Positions 25,429 to 32,705 of a stretch of 32,736 nt of DNA are shown here, piece after piece. Every line of letters starts with the position of its first letter. The stretch's first letter is position 1. The position numbers and the translations under genes were made by a program. This DNA comes from Planctomycetota bacterium. Lineage in GTDB: Bacteria > Planctomycetota > Phycisphaerae > Phycisphaerales > SM1A02. The DNA is taken from the NCBI GenBank assembly GCA_016873115.1, contig VGYB01000026.1, forward strand, positions 1 to 32,736. Direction: 5' to 3'. The notes beneath the pieces were generated by a model. It saw only the letters and a list, made by a program, of their open reading frames with translations. It made no database searches and was not told the origin of the DNA.

Positions 25429-25552
25429 GGTGTCGCCGAGGACGGCCGGGCCCGAGGGACGGGCGTCCCGTGAACCTGGTCAGGGCTTGACGGCAGCAGC
25501 CATAAGCGAAGGCGTTCGGGCCTTCGGCAACCTGGCCGTCCTCGGCGACACC
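25429..25552 (+). ncRNA. ffs: Signal recognition particle RNA (4.5S-type)
   Basis: About 124 nt, closed by a perfect 19-bp terminal helix (25429-25447 with 25534-25552). The apex carries the Ffh-binding box: GTGAACCTGGTCAGG on one side and GCAGCAGCCATAAGC on the other, matching the conserved GGTCAGG...AGCAGCC core. The apical tetraloop is TGAC (URRC class) rather than the common GGAA. Both loop classes are known to be functional. Position directly upstream of dnaX-recR is common in bacteria. The 59 nt between this RNA and the dnaX GTG contain no TANNNT hexamer, so dnaX may be read through from this promoter. No Alu-domain sequence is evident. The exact ends are estimated from the helix. Confidence 0.88.
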
Positions 25553-25611
25553 CACCGGAACCAGCCGCGCGACGTGCGCGGCACCGGAGCACCGCGCACG
25601 AGGGCACGACC

Positions 25612-26772
25612 GTGGCAAGGAAGGCGAGAAGCGAGCAGGAGGCGCCGGCCGCCGGCGGATCAGGCTATGTCGTCCTGGCGCGTCGCTACCGCAGCCGCGA
25701 CTTCGGCGAGGTGGTGGGGCAGGAGCCGATCGCCCGGACCCTGCAGAACGCGATCCGGCTCGGGCGCACCGCCCACGCGTACCTCTTCTGCGGCACCCGC
25801 GGCGTCGGCAAGACCAGCATGGCGCGCATCTTCGCCCGCGCGCTGAACGCGACCGAACAGCTCACCGAGCGCACCCAGATCGAGGAAGCGATCATGCGGG
25901 GCCAGGACATGGATGTCATCGAGATCGACGGCGCGAGCAATCGCGGCGTCGACGACGCGCGTGACCTGATCGCTGGTGCAGGCATCGCGCCCACGCGCAG
26001 CCCGTACAAGATCTACATCATCGACGAAGTCCACATGCTGACGCAGCCGGCATTCAACGCGCTGCTCAAGACCATGGAGGAGCCGCCGTCGCACGTGAAG
26101 TTCATCCTCTGCACGACCGAGCCGCACAAGGTGCCGGCCACGATCCAGAGCCGTTGCCAGCGCTTCGACTTCCGCAACATCAGCGTCCAGCGGATCGCCG
26201 GGCACCTCAACGATGTCCTCGCCAAGGAGGGCATCGCCGCGGACGAGGCTGTGGTGCTCCAGGTGGCACGGCTGGCCAACGGCTCCATGCGCGATGGCTT
26301 GAGCCTGCTCGACCGCCTGGCGGCGGCCAGCGATGGTGCGCTCACGCACGATGTGGCACGCGATGTGCTCGGCCTGCCCGATGACGAGGCGCTCGACGCC
26401 ATCGTGCGTGCAATCGCAGGGGGCGACGCTGCTGGCGCGATCGGTGCGGGCGGTGCGCTGATCGAGCGTGGATTCAGCGCTGACCATGCGCTCGAGTGCC
26501 TGGCGGCACGGCTCCGCGATGTGATGGTCGTTGGAGCGTGCGGTCCCCAGACGGAGATGGTCGAGCTGCCGAGCGAGGCCAAGGAACAACTCGCCGAGTT
26601 GGCACGCTCGATGCAGGGTGCCGACCTCGTGCACGCGATCGCGCTCGCGGACGCCGCGAGTCGGACCTGTCGCAGCAGCTCGATCCCGCGCGTGGTCTTC
26701 GATGCACTCCTTGCGCGACTCGCGCTGGCGGAGCGATTCGGGTCGACGGGAGCGGCGCCGCCAAAAAAATGA
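25612..26772 (+). CDS. dnaX: DNA polymerase III gamma subunit (zero-frame product of dnaX)
   Basis: A 386-aa clamp-loader ATPase. Motifs: LARRYRSRDFGEVVGQE, Walker A GTRGVGKT (61-68), DVIEIDGASNRGVDDARDLI, Walker B IIDEVH (136-141), and the sensor 1/SRC region LCTTEPHKVPATIQSRCQRF (166-185). Domain III follows to about residue 375. The four cysteines of the usual zinc module between Walker A and DVIEID are absent: the segment ATEQLTERTQIEEAIMRGQDM (79-100) is shorter and has none. The GTG at 25612 has GAGGG upstream. The frame ends at a TGA immediately after an A7 run, where a -1 shift would continue to 27182 and give tau. The short product resembles E. coli gamma. Confidence 0.95.
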   Translation: MARKARSEQEAPAAGGSGYVVLARRYRSRDFGEVVGQEPIARTLQNAIRLGRTAHAYLFCGTRGVGKTSMARIFARALNATEQLTERTQIEEAIMRGQDMDVIEIDGASNRGVDDARDLIAGAGIAPTRSPYKIYIIDEVHMLTQPAFNALLKTMEEPPSHVKFILCTTEPHKVPATIQSRCQRFDFRNISVQRIAGHLNDVLAKEGIAADEAVVLQVARLANGSMRDGLSLLDRLAAASDGALTHDVARDVLGLPDDEALDAIVRAIAGGDAAGAIGAGGALIERGFSADHALECLAARLRDVMVVGACGPQTEMVELPSEAKEQLAELARSMQGADLVHAIALADAASRTCRSSSIPRVVFDALLARLALAERFGSTGAAPPKK

Positions 26773-26809
26773 CGGCGGCAGTGCCCGCGGCCGAGGCCCG
26801 CGCGCTGCC
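26748..26809 (+). promoter_or_regulatory. Predicted programmed -1 frameshift site in dnaX
   Basis: Three elements are lined up as in E. coli dnaX. A Shine-Dalgarno-like GGGAG (26748-26752) lies 10 nt upstream of the slippery site. The heptamer A AAA AAA (26763-26769) is in the correct zero-frame register (CCA AAA AAA TGA). A hairpin starts 7 nt downstream: GGCAGTGC (26777-26784) pairs with GCGCTGCC (26802-26809), one G-U pair. The zero-frame stop TGA follows the heptamer directly. Transcriptional slippage on A7 could also contribute. Confidence 0.8.
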
Positions 26810-27182
26810 GACTGCCACGCCTCGACCGGTCGCAACGCGTGCAGCGCCAGCGCCAGATGCGGTCGCGCAGCCTGCGCGGATCACTGCTCCGCGTGCGCCG
26901 GATGCGCCGCGCCATGTCGACGCCGTGCATCCGCCTGCCGACCGCATGTCGCCAACGCCTTCGCCGCTTGCTGCCGAGCGCGGTGACCAGTCGCGCGCGG
27001 AGGCTTCCGATGGCCCTGCCGTCGTGCGCAATGCCGCGGGTCGAGCCATCGATCCGGCCGTTGCCGATCGCTTGCGCGCCGAACCGCTCGTACGGCAGGT
27101 GACCGACATCCTCGACGCACCGGTGCAACGCGTGGTGCCGCGGCGCGCTCGTCCCGCACCGGCGCAGGACGAGGGGGAGTGA
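26769..27182 (+). CDS. dnaX: Tau-specific C-terminal extension of dnaX (-1 frame)
   Basis: Reading on in the -1 frame from the slippery site gives 137 further residues, for a tau of about 523 aa. The first part (to about residue 95) is an Ala/Pro-rich linker. The end, EPLVRQVTDILDAPVQRVVPR, resembles the conserved C-terminal piece found in other bacterial DnaX proteins. This frame stays open to TGA at 27180-27182, 3 nt before recR. An alternative is a separate coupled gene, since ATG at 26769-26771 overlaps the dnaX stop (ATGA). I favour tau because of the frameshift signals and the DnaX-like tail; a sequencing error in the A-run is a further possibility. Confidence 0.75.
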   Translation: MTAAVPAAEARALPTATPRPVATRAAPAPDAVAQPARITAPRAPDAPRHVDAVHPPADRMSPTPSPLAAERGDQSRAEASDGPAVVRNAAGRAIDPAVADRLRAEPLVRQVTDILDAPVQRVVPRRARPAPAQDEGE

Positions 27183-27185
27183 TCG

Positions 27186-27821
27186 ATGCTCGAGCCGACC
27201 AAGGGGCCGTATCCCGAGAGCGTGAACCGACTGGTCGCGGAGTTCGCGAACCTGCCGGGCATCGGCCGTCGGACCGCGGAGCGCCTCGCCTTCTGGGTGC
27301 TCAAGGCCGATGCGGGGCAGGCGCTCGGCCTGGCGCAGGCGATCGAGGATGTCAAGCGCACGGTGCGTCACTGCAGCATCTGCTGGAACCTGGCCGACAG
27401 CGACCCGTGCGCGATGTGCTCCGATCCGCAGCGGGACCAGTCGGTCGTGCTCGTCGTCGAGCAGCCCAAGGACCTGATCAGCCTCGAGTCGACCGGTCGC
27501 CACCGCGGCGCCTATCACGTGCTCATGGGACGGCTGGACCCGCTCGATGGCGTGGGTCCCGATGCCCTCACCATCGCCGACCTCGTGTCGCGCGTGAAAG
27601 ATCCCGCGCGCAACGCCCGTGGCGTGGCGGTGCGTGAAGTCATCCTGGGCCTGAACCCCGACCTCGAGGGCGACAGCACGGGGCTGTTCGTCGCGCAGGC
27701 ACTTGAAGGGACTGGCGTCGCCGTGAGCCGCCTCGCGCGCGGATTGCCGAGTGGTTCGCACATCGAGTTCGCCAATCGTGCCGCGCTCGCGGATGCGATC
27801 AGCCACCGGCAGCGGCTCTGA
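27186..27821 (+). CDS. recR: Recombination mediator protein RecR
   Basis: A 211-aa protein that works with RecF and RecO to load RecA at gaps. The N-terminal helix-hairpin-helix reads LPGIGRRTAERLAFWVL (about 23-39). A four-cysteine zinc finger follows (HCSICWNLADSDPCAMC, about 62-78). The Toprim domain (about 85-180) begins VLVVEQPKDLISLE and includes the family-typical segment VREVILGLNPDLEGDSTGLFVA. A C-terminal Walker B-like region ends the protein. The ATG at 27186 is preceded by GAGGGGGAG, which lies inside the end of the dnaX -1 frame, so translation is closely linked to tau. rpoN follows after 3 nt. Confidence 0.97.
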   Translation: MLEPTKGPYPESVNRLVAEFANLPGIGRRTAERLAFWVLKADAGQALGLAQAIEDVKRTVRHCSICWNLADSDPCAMCSDPQRDQSVVLVVEQPKDLISLESTGRHRGAYHVLMGRLDPLDGVGPDALTIADLVSRVKDPARNARGVAVREVILGLNPDLEGDSTGLFVAQALEGTGVAVSRLARGLPSGSHIEFANRAALADAISHRQRL

Positions 27822-27824
27822 ACG

Positions 27825-29351
27825 ATGTCAGGGATGGGCTTCAACCTCTCGCAAGGCGCTCGACTCGGGCAGAACCTGAAGCTCTCACCCCGCATGCTCA
27901 CGACCATGAGCGTGTTGCAGCTGCCCTTGGGCGAGCTCGAGGAGCGCGTCGAGCAGGAACTGCAGGAGAACATCGCGCTCGAGCGCACCGAGCCCGACGG
28001 TTCGTCGATGGATCCTGTCGATGCCCGCGCGGATGGCCAGGAGGCTGGGGATGGCGCCGATGATCGCGCGCTCATCGTTGAGGACGGCGGTGCGGCGGAC
28101 TTCGACAGGCTCGATCGCTTCGAGCGCCGCTACGGCGAGGATCTCGACAGCGATTCGTGGCGCGAGTCGCGTCGGCTCGACGGCGAGCCCGATGGACGCA
28201 GCGAGGCCATGGCCAACACGCCGGCGCGCACGGCGAGCCTCGAGGAACAGCTCCTCGAGCAGTGGATGCTCGTCGATGCCAGCCCGCGCATGATGGCGAT
28301 CGGGCGCGTGCTGGCAGGTTTCGTCGGTGATGACGGGCTGCTGCACACGCCCATCGAGTCGATCGCGGCGGCCGCCGCGCCGGTCGTCGATCCTCCGGCG
28401 ACTCTGGCCGAGGTCCGCGAGGCGTCCCGGCTGTTCCAACTCCTGCTCGAGCCGCCGGGCATGGGTGCGCCGGATGTGCGCGAGAGCCTGCTCTCCCAGC
28501 TCGATGTCATGCGCGGCCGCCTGGGCGAGCATGACCGGGCTTGGCATGATGCGCGTCTGCTCATCGAGCACTACCTCGATGACCTCGAGGCGAACCGGAT
28601 CCCTCGCATTCAGGAGCGGACGGGCATGACCACTGCCCAACTCGATGCAGCGCGTTCCATGCTGCAGCTCCTGGATCCATCGCCAGCGTCCGGCCTCACC
28701 TCGCGGCCGGTGCCGGGGATCCGTCCCGATGTGATCGTGACCCACGACGCCGCGAGCGATCGTTGGAGCGCGCACCTGGCCGATGGCAGCGAGCCGAGCG
28801 TGCGGCTGGCCGAGGAGTATGTGCGCATGAGCCGTGACCCCAAGGTCGACAAGGCCACGCGTGATCTCATCAAGGCCAACATGCAGCGAGGCAAGTGGTT
28901 CATCGAGGCGCTGGGCCAGCGCGGCGTGACGCTGCTGCGCGTGGTCGAGCGCGTGCTCGATCGCCAGCGCGGCTGGTTCGAGTTCGGCCCGGGCCACCTG
29001 AAGCCGCTCCCGATGGTCGAGGTCGCCGCCGACATCGGCATGAACGTGAGCACGGTCAGTCGCGCCGTGGCGGGAAAGTGGCTCCAGACGCCGCGCGGCG
29101 TCGTCGAACTTCGCAGGTTCTTCACCGGCGGCACGCACACCGAGCAGGGGGCCGTGTCATGGGATGCGATCAAGGAGCGCCTGCGCGAGGTGGTCGCTGC
29201 CGAGGACCGTGCGAAGCCGCTGTCGGATGAGGCGATCGCCAAGGCCCTCAAGGCCGAGGGGATCACGCTGGCGCGCCGCACGGTGGTCAAGTACCGCGAG
29301 CAGCTGGGGATCCCTCCGGCACGCCTGCGTCGGGCGCATCCGGCTACCTGA
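27825..29351 (+). CDS. rpoN: RNA polymerase sigma-54 factor
   Basis: A 508-aa alternative sigma factor. Region I (FNLSQGARLGQNLKLSPRMLTTMSVLQLP, about 6-34) binds activators and core polymerase. Acidic region II follows (about 55-130). The core-binding domain and the helix-turn-helix (VEVAADIGMNVSTVSRAVAGKWLQTPRGVVELRRFF, about 396-431) are intact, and the RpoN box is ARRTVVKYRE (about 484-493), with V for the common A at one position, in contact with the -24 element. Length is near the usual 480-510. The ATG at 27825 lies 3 nt after the recR stop. No sigma-54-dependent activator is encoded in the window. Confidence 0.96.
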   Translation: MSGMGFNLSQGARLGQNLKLSPRMLTTMSVLQLPLGELEERVEQELQENIALERTEPDGSSMDPVDARADGQEAGDGADDRALIVEDGGAADFDRLDRFERRYGEDLDSDSWRESRRLDGEPDGRSEAMANTPARTASLEEQLLEQWMLVDASPRMMAIGRVLAGFVGDDGLLHTPIESIAAAAAPVVDPPATLAEVREASRLFQLLLEPPGMGAPDVRESLLSQLDVMRGRLGEHDRAWHDARLLIEHYLDDLEANRIPRIQERTGMTTAQLDAARSMLQLLDPSPASGLTSRPVPGIRPDVIVTHDAASDRWSAHLADGSEPSVRLAEEYVRMSRDPKVDKATRDLIKANMQRGKWFIEALGQRGVTLLRVVERVLDRQRGWFEFGPGHLKPLPMVEVAADIGMNVSTVSRAVAGKWLQTPRGVVELRRFFTGGTHTEQGAVSWDAIKERLREVVAAEDRAKPLSDEAIAKALKAEGITLARRTVVKYREQLGIPPARLRRAHPAT

Positions 29352-29356
29352 ATCGA

Positions 29357-29362
29357 TAGCCT
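29357..29362 (+). promoter_or_regulatory. -10 element (TAGCCT), likely leaderless ilvE
   Basis: TAGCCT ends 8 nt before the ilvE ATG at 29371, just after the rpoN stop. No Shine-Dalgarno is present. Confidence 0.5.
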
Positions 29363-29370
29363 CTCTCCAC

Positions 29371-30243
29371 ATGGCCACCATCTGGTTCGACGGTTCCATC
29401 GTTCCGCCGCACGAGGCCAAGGTCTCCGTCTATGACCACGGCCTGCTCTACGGCGACGGCGTCTTTGAGGGGATCCGTGTCTACGGCGGCCGCGTCTTCA
29501 AGATGCAGTCACACCTGCGACGGCTGTACGAGAGCGCCGAGCGCATCCGGCTGTCGGTCCCGTACACGCTCGCCGAGCTCGAGCAGGCGCTGCGTGACAC
29601 GGTGCGCACGAGCGGCAAGCCCGATGCCTACATCCGCCTGGTCGTCACCCGCGGCGTGGGCACGCTGGGCCTGAACCCGTTCACCTGCCCGATGCCGCAT
29701 GTGTTCATCATCTGCGACTCGATCCAGCTCTTTCCGCCGCAGCTCTACGACACCGGCATGAAGGTGATCGTCGCCAAGCGGCCGCGCATCCCGGTGGCGT
29801 GCCTCGATCCGGCGATCAAGAGCCTGAACTACCTCAACAACATCCTCGCCAAGATCGAGTCGATCGATGCCGGCGTGCTCGAGGCCATCATGCTCAACAC
29901 CGATGGCCAGGTCGCCGAGTGCACCGGTGACAACATCTTCGTGGTGAAGGATGGTGCGATCACGACGCCCCCGCCCGACGCAGGGCTGCTGAACGGCGTC
30001 ACGCGTCGCTTCGTGATCGAGACGCTGTGTCCCGCACTGGGCATTCCCTGCACGGAACGGCACATGGTGCTTGATGATGTCTACGCCGCCGACGAGGTCT
30101 TCCTGACCGGGACCGCAGCGGAGGTCATCGGCGTGAATGCGGTCGGTGACCGTGCGATCGGCACGGGTCGCGGTGGTCCGGTCACCGCGCGGCTCATGGC
30201 AGAGTTCCGCCGTCGCGTGGCGACTGGCGCGCCGGAGGATTGA
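29371..30243 (+). CDS. ilvE: Branched-chain amino acid aminotransferase (class IV)
   Basis: A 290-aa PLP enzyme for the last step of Val, Leu and Ile synthesis (and the first of their breakdown). Class IV motifs: YDHGLLYGDGVFEGIRVYGG (about 22-41), RLVVTRGVGTLGLNP, the PLP lysine K150 in AIKSLNYLNN, and ECTGDNIFVVKDG. The phosphate-binding LLNGVTRRFVIE and TGTAAEVIGV segments follow. The ATG at 29371 fits the family N-terminus (MATIWFDGSIVPPHEAKV). The frame remains open back to 29164 but inside rpoN. D-amino-acid transaminase and aminodeoxychorismate lyase share the fold; the overall pattern fits IlvE best. The next gene starts 6 nt downstream. Confidence 0.93.
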   Translation: MATIWFDGSIVPPHEAKVSVYDHGLLYGDGVFEGIRVYGGRVFKMQSHLRRLYESAERIRLSVPYTLAELEQALRDTVRTSGKPDAYIRLVVTRGVGTLGLNPFTCPMPHVFIICDSIQLFPPQLYDTGMKVIVAKRPRIPVACLDPAIKSLNYLNNILAKIESIDAGVLEAIMLNTDGQVAECTGDNIFVVKDGAITTPPPDAGLLNGVTRRFVIETLCPALGIPCTERHMVLDDVYAADEVFLTGTAAEVIGVNAVGDRAIGTGRGGPVTARLMAEFRRRVATGAPED

Positions 30244-30249
30244 CCTCTC

Positions 30250-31140
30250 ATGCGCTGCCGCAGCTGCCAGCACGAACTCTGGAATGTTCGCCCGGGCCCG
30301 TGCCCGGAATGCGGTGAGCCGTTCAATCCGCGCACCGCCATCTTCGAGCGCTACAGCGCGCACTTCTGCTGCCCGCACTGCGGCGAGGCCTACTGGGGCA
30401 ATGGCAAGGATGGCCTGCCCGATCCGCCGGAGTTTGCATGCGCGCGCTGTTCGGGCATCGTGCGACTGGAGGAGATGGTGCTGCGTCCGGCACCCGGGCA
30501 GGAGGGGCGCGAGATCCGCCAAGACCTGCATCCGTTCGAGGGCTCGCCGAAGGGGCTGTTGCGCCGCACATGGGACACGCTGTCGATGGCGACGAGCGAT
30601 CCCGTCCGGCTCGGGCGGGCGTTGCCACCTCGGCCGGATCTGGCGCAGGCTGGCCTCTTTGCCGGCCTGATCGCAGGCGTCGGTGTGGGGGCAGCGCTTG
30701 CACCAGCCGTCGTGACCACCGCGTACAACCTGATCACGGTCGGTTCGATCGATGTGCTGTCGATGCGCAGCAGCGATTTGCAGCTCGTCGTTGGCGCCGC
30801 CATGGGTGCCGCCGTCATCGGCTCGATCGTGTACCTGGGACTCATCGCCTTGATCATCGCCATCATCCTGCGCGTGATGAACCCGCGCGCGTTCGATGCA
30901 CGGCGCATCGTGGCCTGCTGGTGCTACGCGAGCGGTGTGACCGTGCTTGGTGCGCTTCCCTGCATCGGCGCCTGTGCCACGCCACTGATCCTGATCCTCG
31001 GGCCGCGCATCCTCCTGGCGCAGCTGGAGGGCGCAGGCCTGATGACGCCGCGCATGGCGAAGGTCATCTACACCGTGTGCATCGCCTTGACGCTCGCTGC
31101 GCTCGCGCTGTTGTTTCTGAGCCTGTTTGTGCAGCGCTGA
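30250..31140 (+). CDS. Zinc-ribbon membrane protein, Yip1-like
   Basis: A 296-aa protein of unknown function. The N-terminus is two CxxC pairs forming a zinc ribbon (CRSC at about 3-6 and CPEC at 18-21), followed by a second set (CPHC near 41-44 and CARC near 64-67). After a linker (about 75-130), four to five hydrophobic segments follow (about 135-160, 178-208, 220-250, 270-292), a layout seen in YIP1-family proteins. The short spacing to ilvE (6 nt) and GGAGG across the ilvE end indicate cotranscription. The stop lies in an inverted repeat shared with the convergent MATE gene. Confidence 0.82.
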   Translation: MRCRSCQHELWNVRPGPCPECGEPFNPRTAIFERYSAHFCCPHCGEAYWGNGKDGLPDPPEFACARCSGIVRLEEMVLRPAPGQEGREIRQDLHPFEGSPKGLLRRTWDTLSMATSDPVRLGRALPPRPDLAQAGLFAGLIAGVGVGAALAPAVVTTAYNLITVGSIDVLSMRSSDLQLVVGAAMGAAVIGSIVYLGLIALIIAIILRVMNPRAFDARRIVACWCYASGVTVLGALPCIGACATPLILILGPRILLAQLEGAGLMTPRMAKVIYTVCIALTLAALALLFLSLFVQR

Positions 31141-31160
31141 ACGCTGATCGTCCGCGTTCA
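31138..31160. terminator. Inverted repeat spanning two convergent stop codons
   Basis: TGAACGC (31138-31144) pairs perfectly with GCGTTCA (31154-31160) around a 9-nt loop. The left arm contains the TGA of the zinc-ribbon gene and the right arm the TGA of the MATE gene on the other strand. No U-tract, so termination is plausible but unproven. Confidence 0.4.
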
Positions 31161-32705
31161 CACCTTCGCTCGCGCCCAGCCTCCGTGCAGGAAGCGCGCC
31201 AGGAACAGGAGCCCGCGCACGGCGAGCTCGGTGCAGAGCCCGATCCAGATGCCCGTCAGCCCCTTGCCCAGCTTCACGCCCAGGAGCCACGCGAGCGGCA
31301 ACCTGAGCCCGTAGCAGGAGACGAAGGTGATCGCGAGCACCCATGTGGTGTCGCCCGCACCGCGGATGCCGTTGCGGATCACCATCGCCATCGCGAAGAA
31401 GACCTGGATCAGCCCGCAGATGAAGAGCAGCGAGGGCACCTCGCGCAGGTGCACCGGATCCTCGCTGATGATGCGCGTGAGCGGTTCACCGAGGGTCATG
31501 AACGCGATGCCGAACCCGCCCATGATCGCCATGCCCACCACATTGCATCGCCAGATCGCGGCGCGTGCCTTGGAGGCGCTGCCTGCACCGAGGAACTGAC
31601 CGGCGAGCGCACCCGCGGCCGTGCCCATGGCGAAGCCCGGCAGGAAGCTGAAGGCCTCCCACTGCACGGCGATCATGTGCGCGCCGACCAGGCCCTGGCG
31701 CGGCACGCCATCGGTCCCCTCGGCCAGGCTGATCATGCCGATGAACGCCATGACGAAGAGGTTCACGGCCCACAGCGTCACGCCCTCGAAGAAGTTGGGG
31801 ATGCCCACACGCGCGATCCGCCAGGTCGTGGCACGGTCCAGCCGTACATCGTGCCGTTCCAGGCGAAGGTCCTTGACGCCGCGGCTGAGCACGCGCCAGG
31901 TCATGAAGGCCCCGATGGCATAGCCGATCGCGGTGCCGATCGCGATGCCCGAGACACCCCACTCGCTTGCATCGATCCCCAGGAGGTTGGGCAGACGCAC
32001 ACCGCCCAGCCGCATCTCCACGCCCGAGAGCAGGATGCTGAGCACCATGTTCACGATGTTGACCCAGGCCGAGATGATCGAGGGCCTGGTCGTCTCGCCC
32101 GCGCCGTGCAGGATCATCGAGCCGATGCTCATGACCGAGAGGAACGGCATCGCGACTGCGTTGATGCGCGTGTATTGGATGCAGAATTCCGCGCTGCGAC
32201 CGTGCAGCTCGCACAGTTCCGCCAAGGGCACGACCGCGAACCAGAGCACGACGCCGACGATCGAGCCCCAGGCCAGGCCGAGCGCAAGGCCGCGTCCGGC
32301 GACCACCTGGGCCTCGCGGGGATTGCCGGCGCCCATGGCGCGCGCGATGATCGCCTGCGCGCCGACGCCCACCCCCATGAGCGCGATGCCGATGAACCAG
32401 CCCACATAGGCGCCAATCCCGATGCCGTCGAGGGCGGGCGTGGCCACGCCGTCGGGCAGGCTGCCGGCGACCATCTTGTCGACCAGTCCGACGCAGGCCG
32501 CCATGACCTGCTGCAGGAGCACCGGCCACGAGAGCACCCAAATTGCGCGGTTGATCGTGAGTCCCGCAAGCTTTCCGCTGCGGATCGTGCCCTCGTCATC
32601 CAGCGCGGTCTCCGCCTCGATCACCGCCGAGACGGGGCTCATCGGGTCCTCAGGGGAGACCACCGTCGTGGGATCGATCCCTCGATCGCGTTCTGGCGTG
32701 GGCAT
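31158..32705 (-). CDS. MATE family efflux transporter
   Basis: A 515-aa integral membrane protein with about 12 hydrophobic segments in two similar halves, typical of multidrug and toxic compound extrusion transporters, which swap Na+ or H+ for cationic drugs. MATE-like segments include LSWPVLLQQVMAACVGLVDKMVAG (start of half 1), GVGVGAQAIIARAMGAGN, LHGAGETTRPSIISAWVNI, GIPNFFEGVTLWAVNLFVMAF (half 2), and AGALAGQFLGAG and NGIRGAGDTTWVLAITF. A 45-residue charged N-terminal tail precedes the first membrane segment. The ATG at 32705 is used; a GTG two codons earlier is possible. Upstream sequence is mostly outside the window, so the promoter cannot be judged. Substrate is unknown. Confidence 0.93.
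   Translation of the reverse strand: MPTPERDRGIDPTTVVSPEDPMSPVSAVIEAETALDDEGTIRSGKLAGLTINRAIWVLSWPVLLQQVMAACVGLVDKMVAGSLPDGVATPALDGIGIGAYVGWFIGIALMGVGVGAQAIIARAMGAGNPREAQVVAGRGLALGLAWGSIVGVVLWFAVVPLAELCELHGRSAEFCIQYTRINAVAMPFLSVMSIGSMILHGAGETTRPSIISAWVNIVNMVLSILLSGVEMRLGGVRLPNLLGIDASEWGVSGIAIGTAIGYAIGAFMTWRVLSRGVKDLRLERHDVRLDRATTWRIARVGIPNFFEGVTLWAVNLFVMAFIGMISLAEGTDGVPRQGLVGAHMIAVQWEAFSFLPGFAMGTAAGALAGQFLGAGSASKARAAIWRCNVVGMAIMGGFGIAFMTLGEPLTRIISEDPVHLREVPSLLFICGLIQVFFAMAMVIRNGIRGAGDTTWVLAITFVSCYGLRLPLAWLLGVKLGKGLTGIWIGLCTELAVRGLLFLARFLHGGWARAKV

Noticed and set aside
26769-27182. Independent small gene after dnaX starting at the ATGA overlap
   Set aside because: Possible, but the GGGAG is 16 nt from this ATG, and the slippery heptamer, hairpin and DnaX-like tail fit frameshifting better; kept as the stated alternative.
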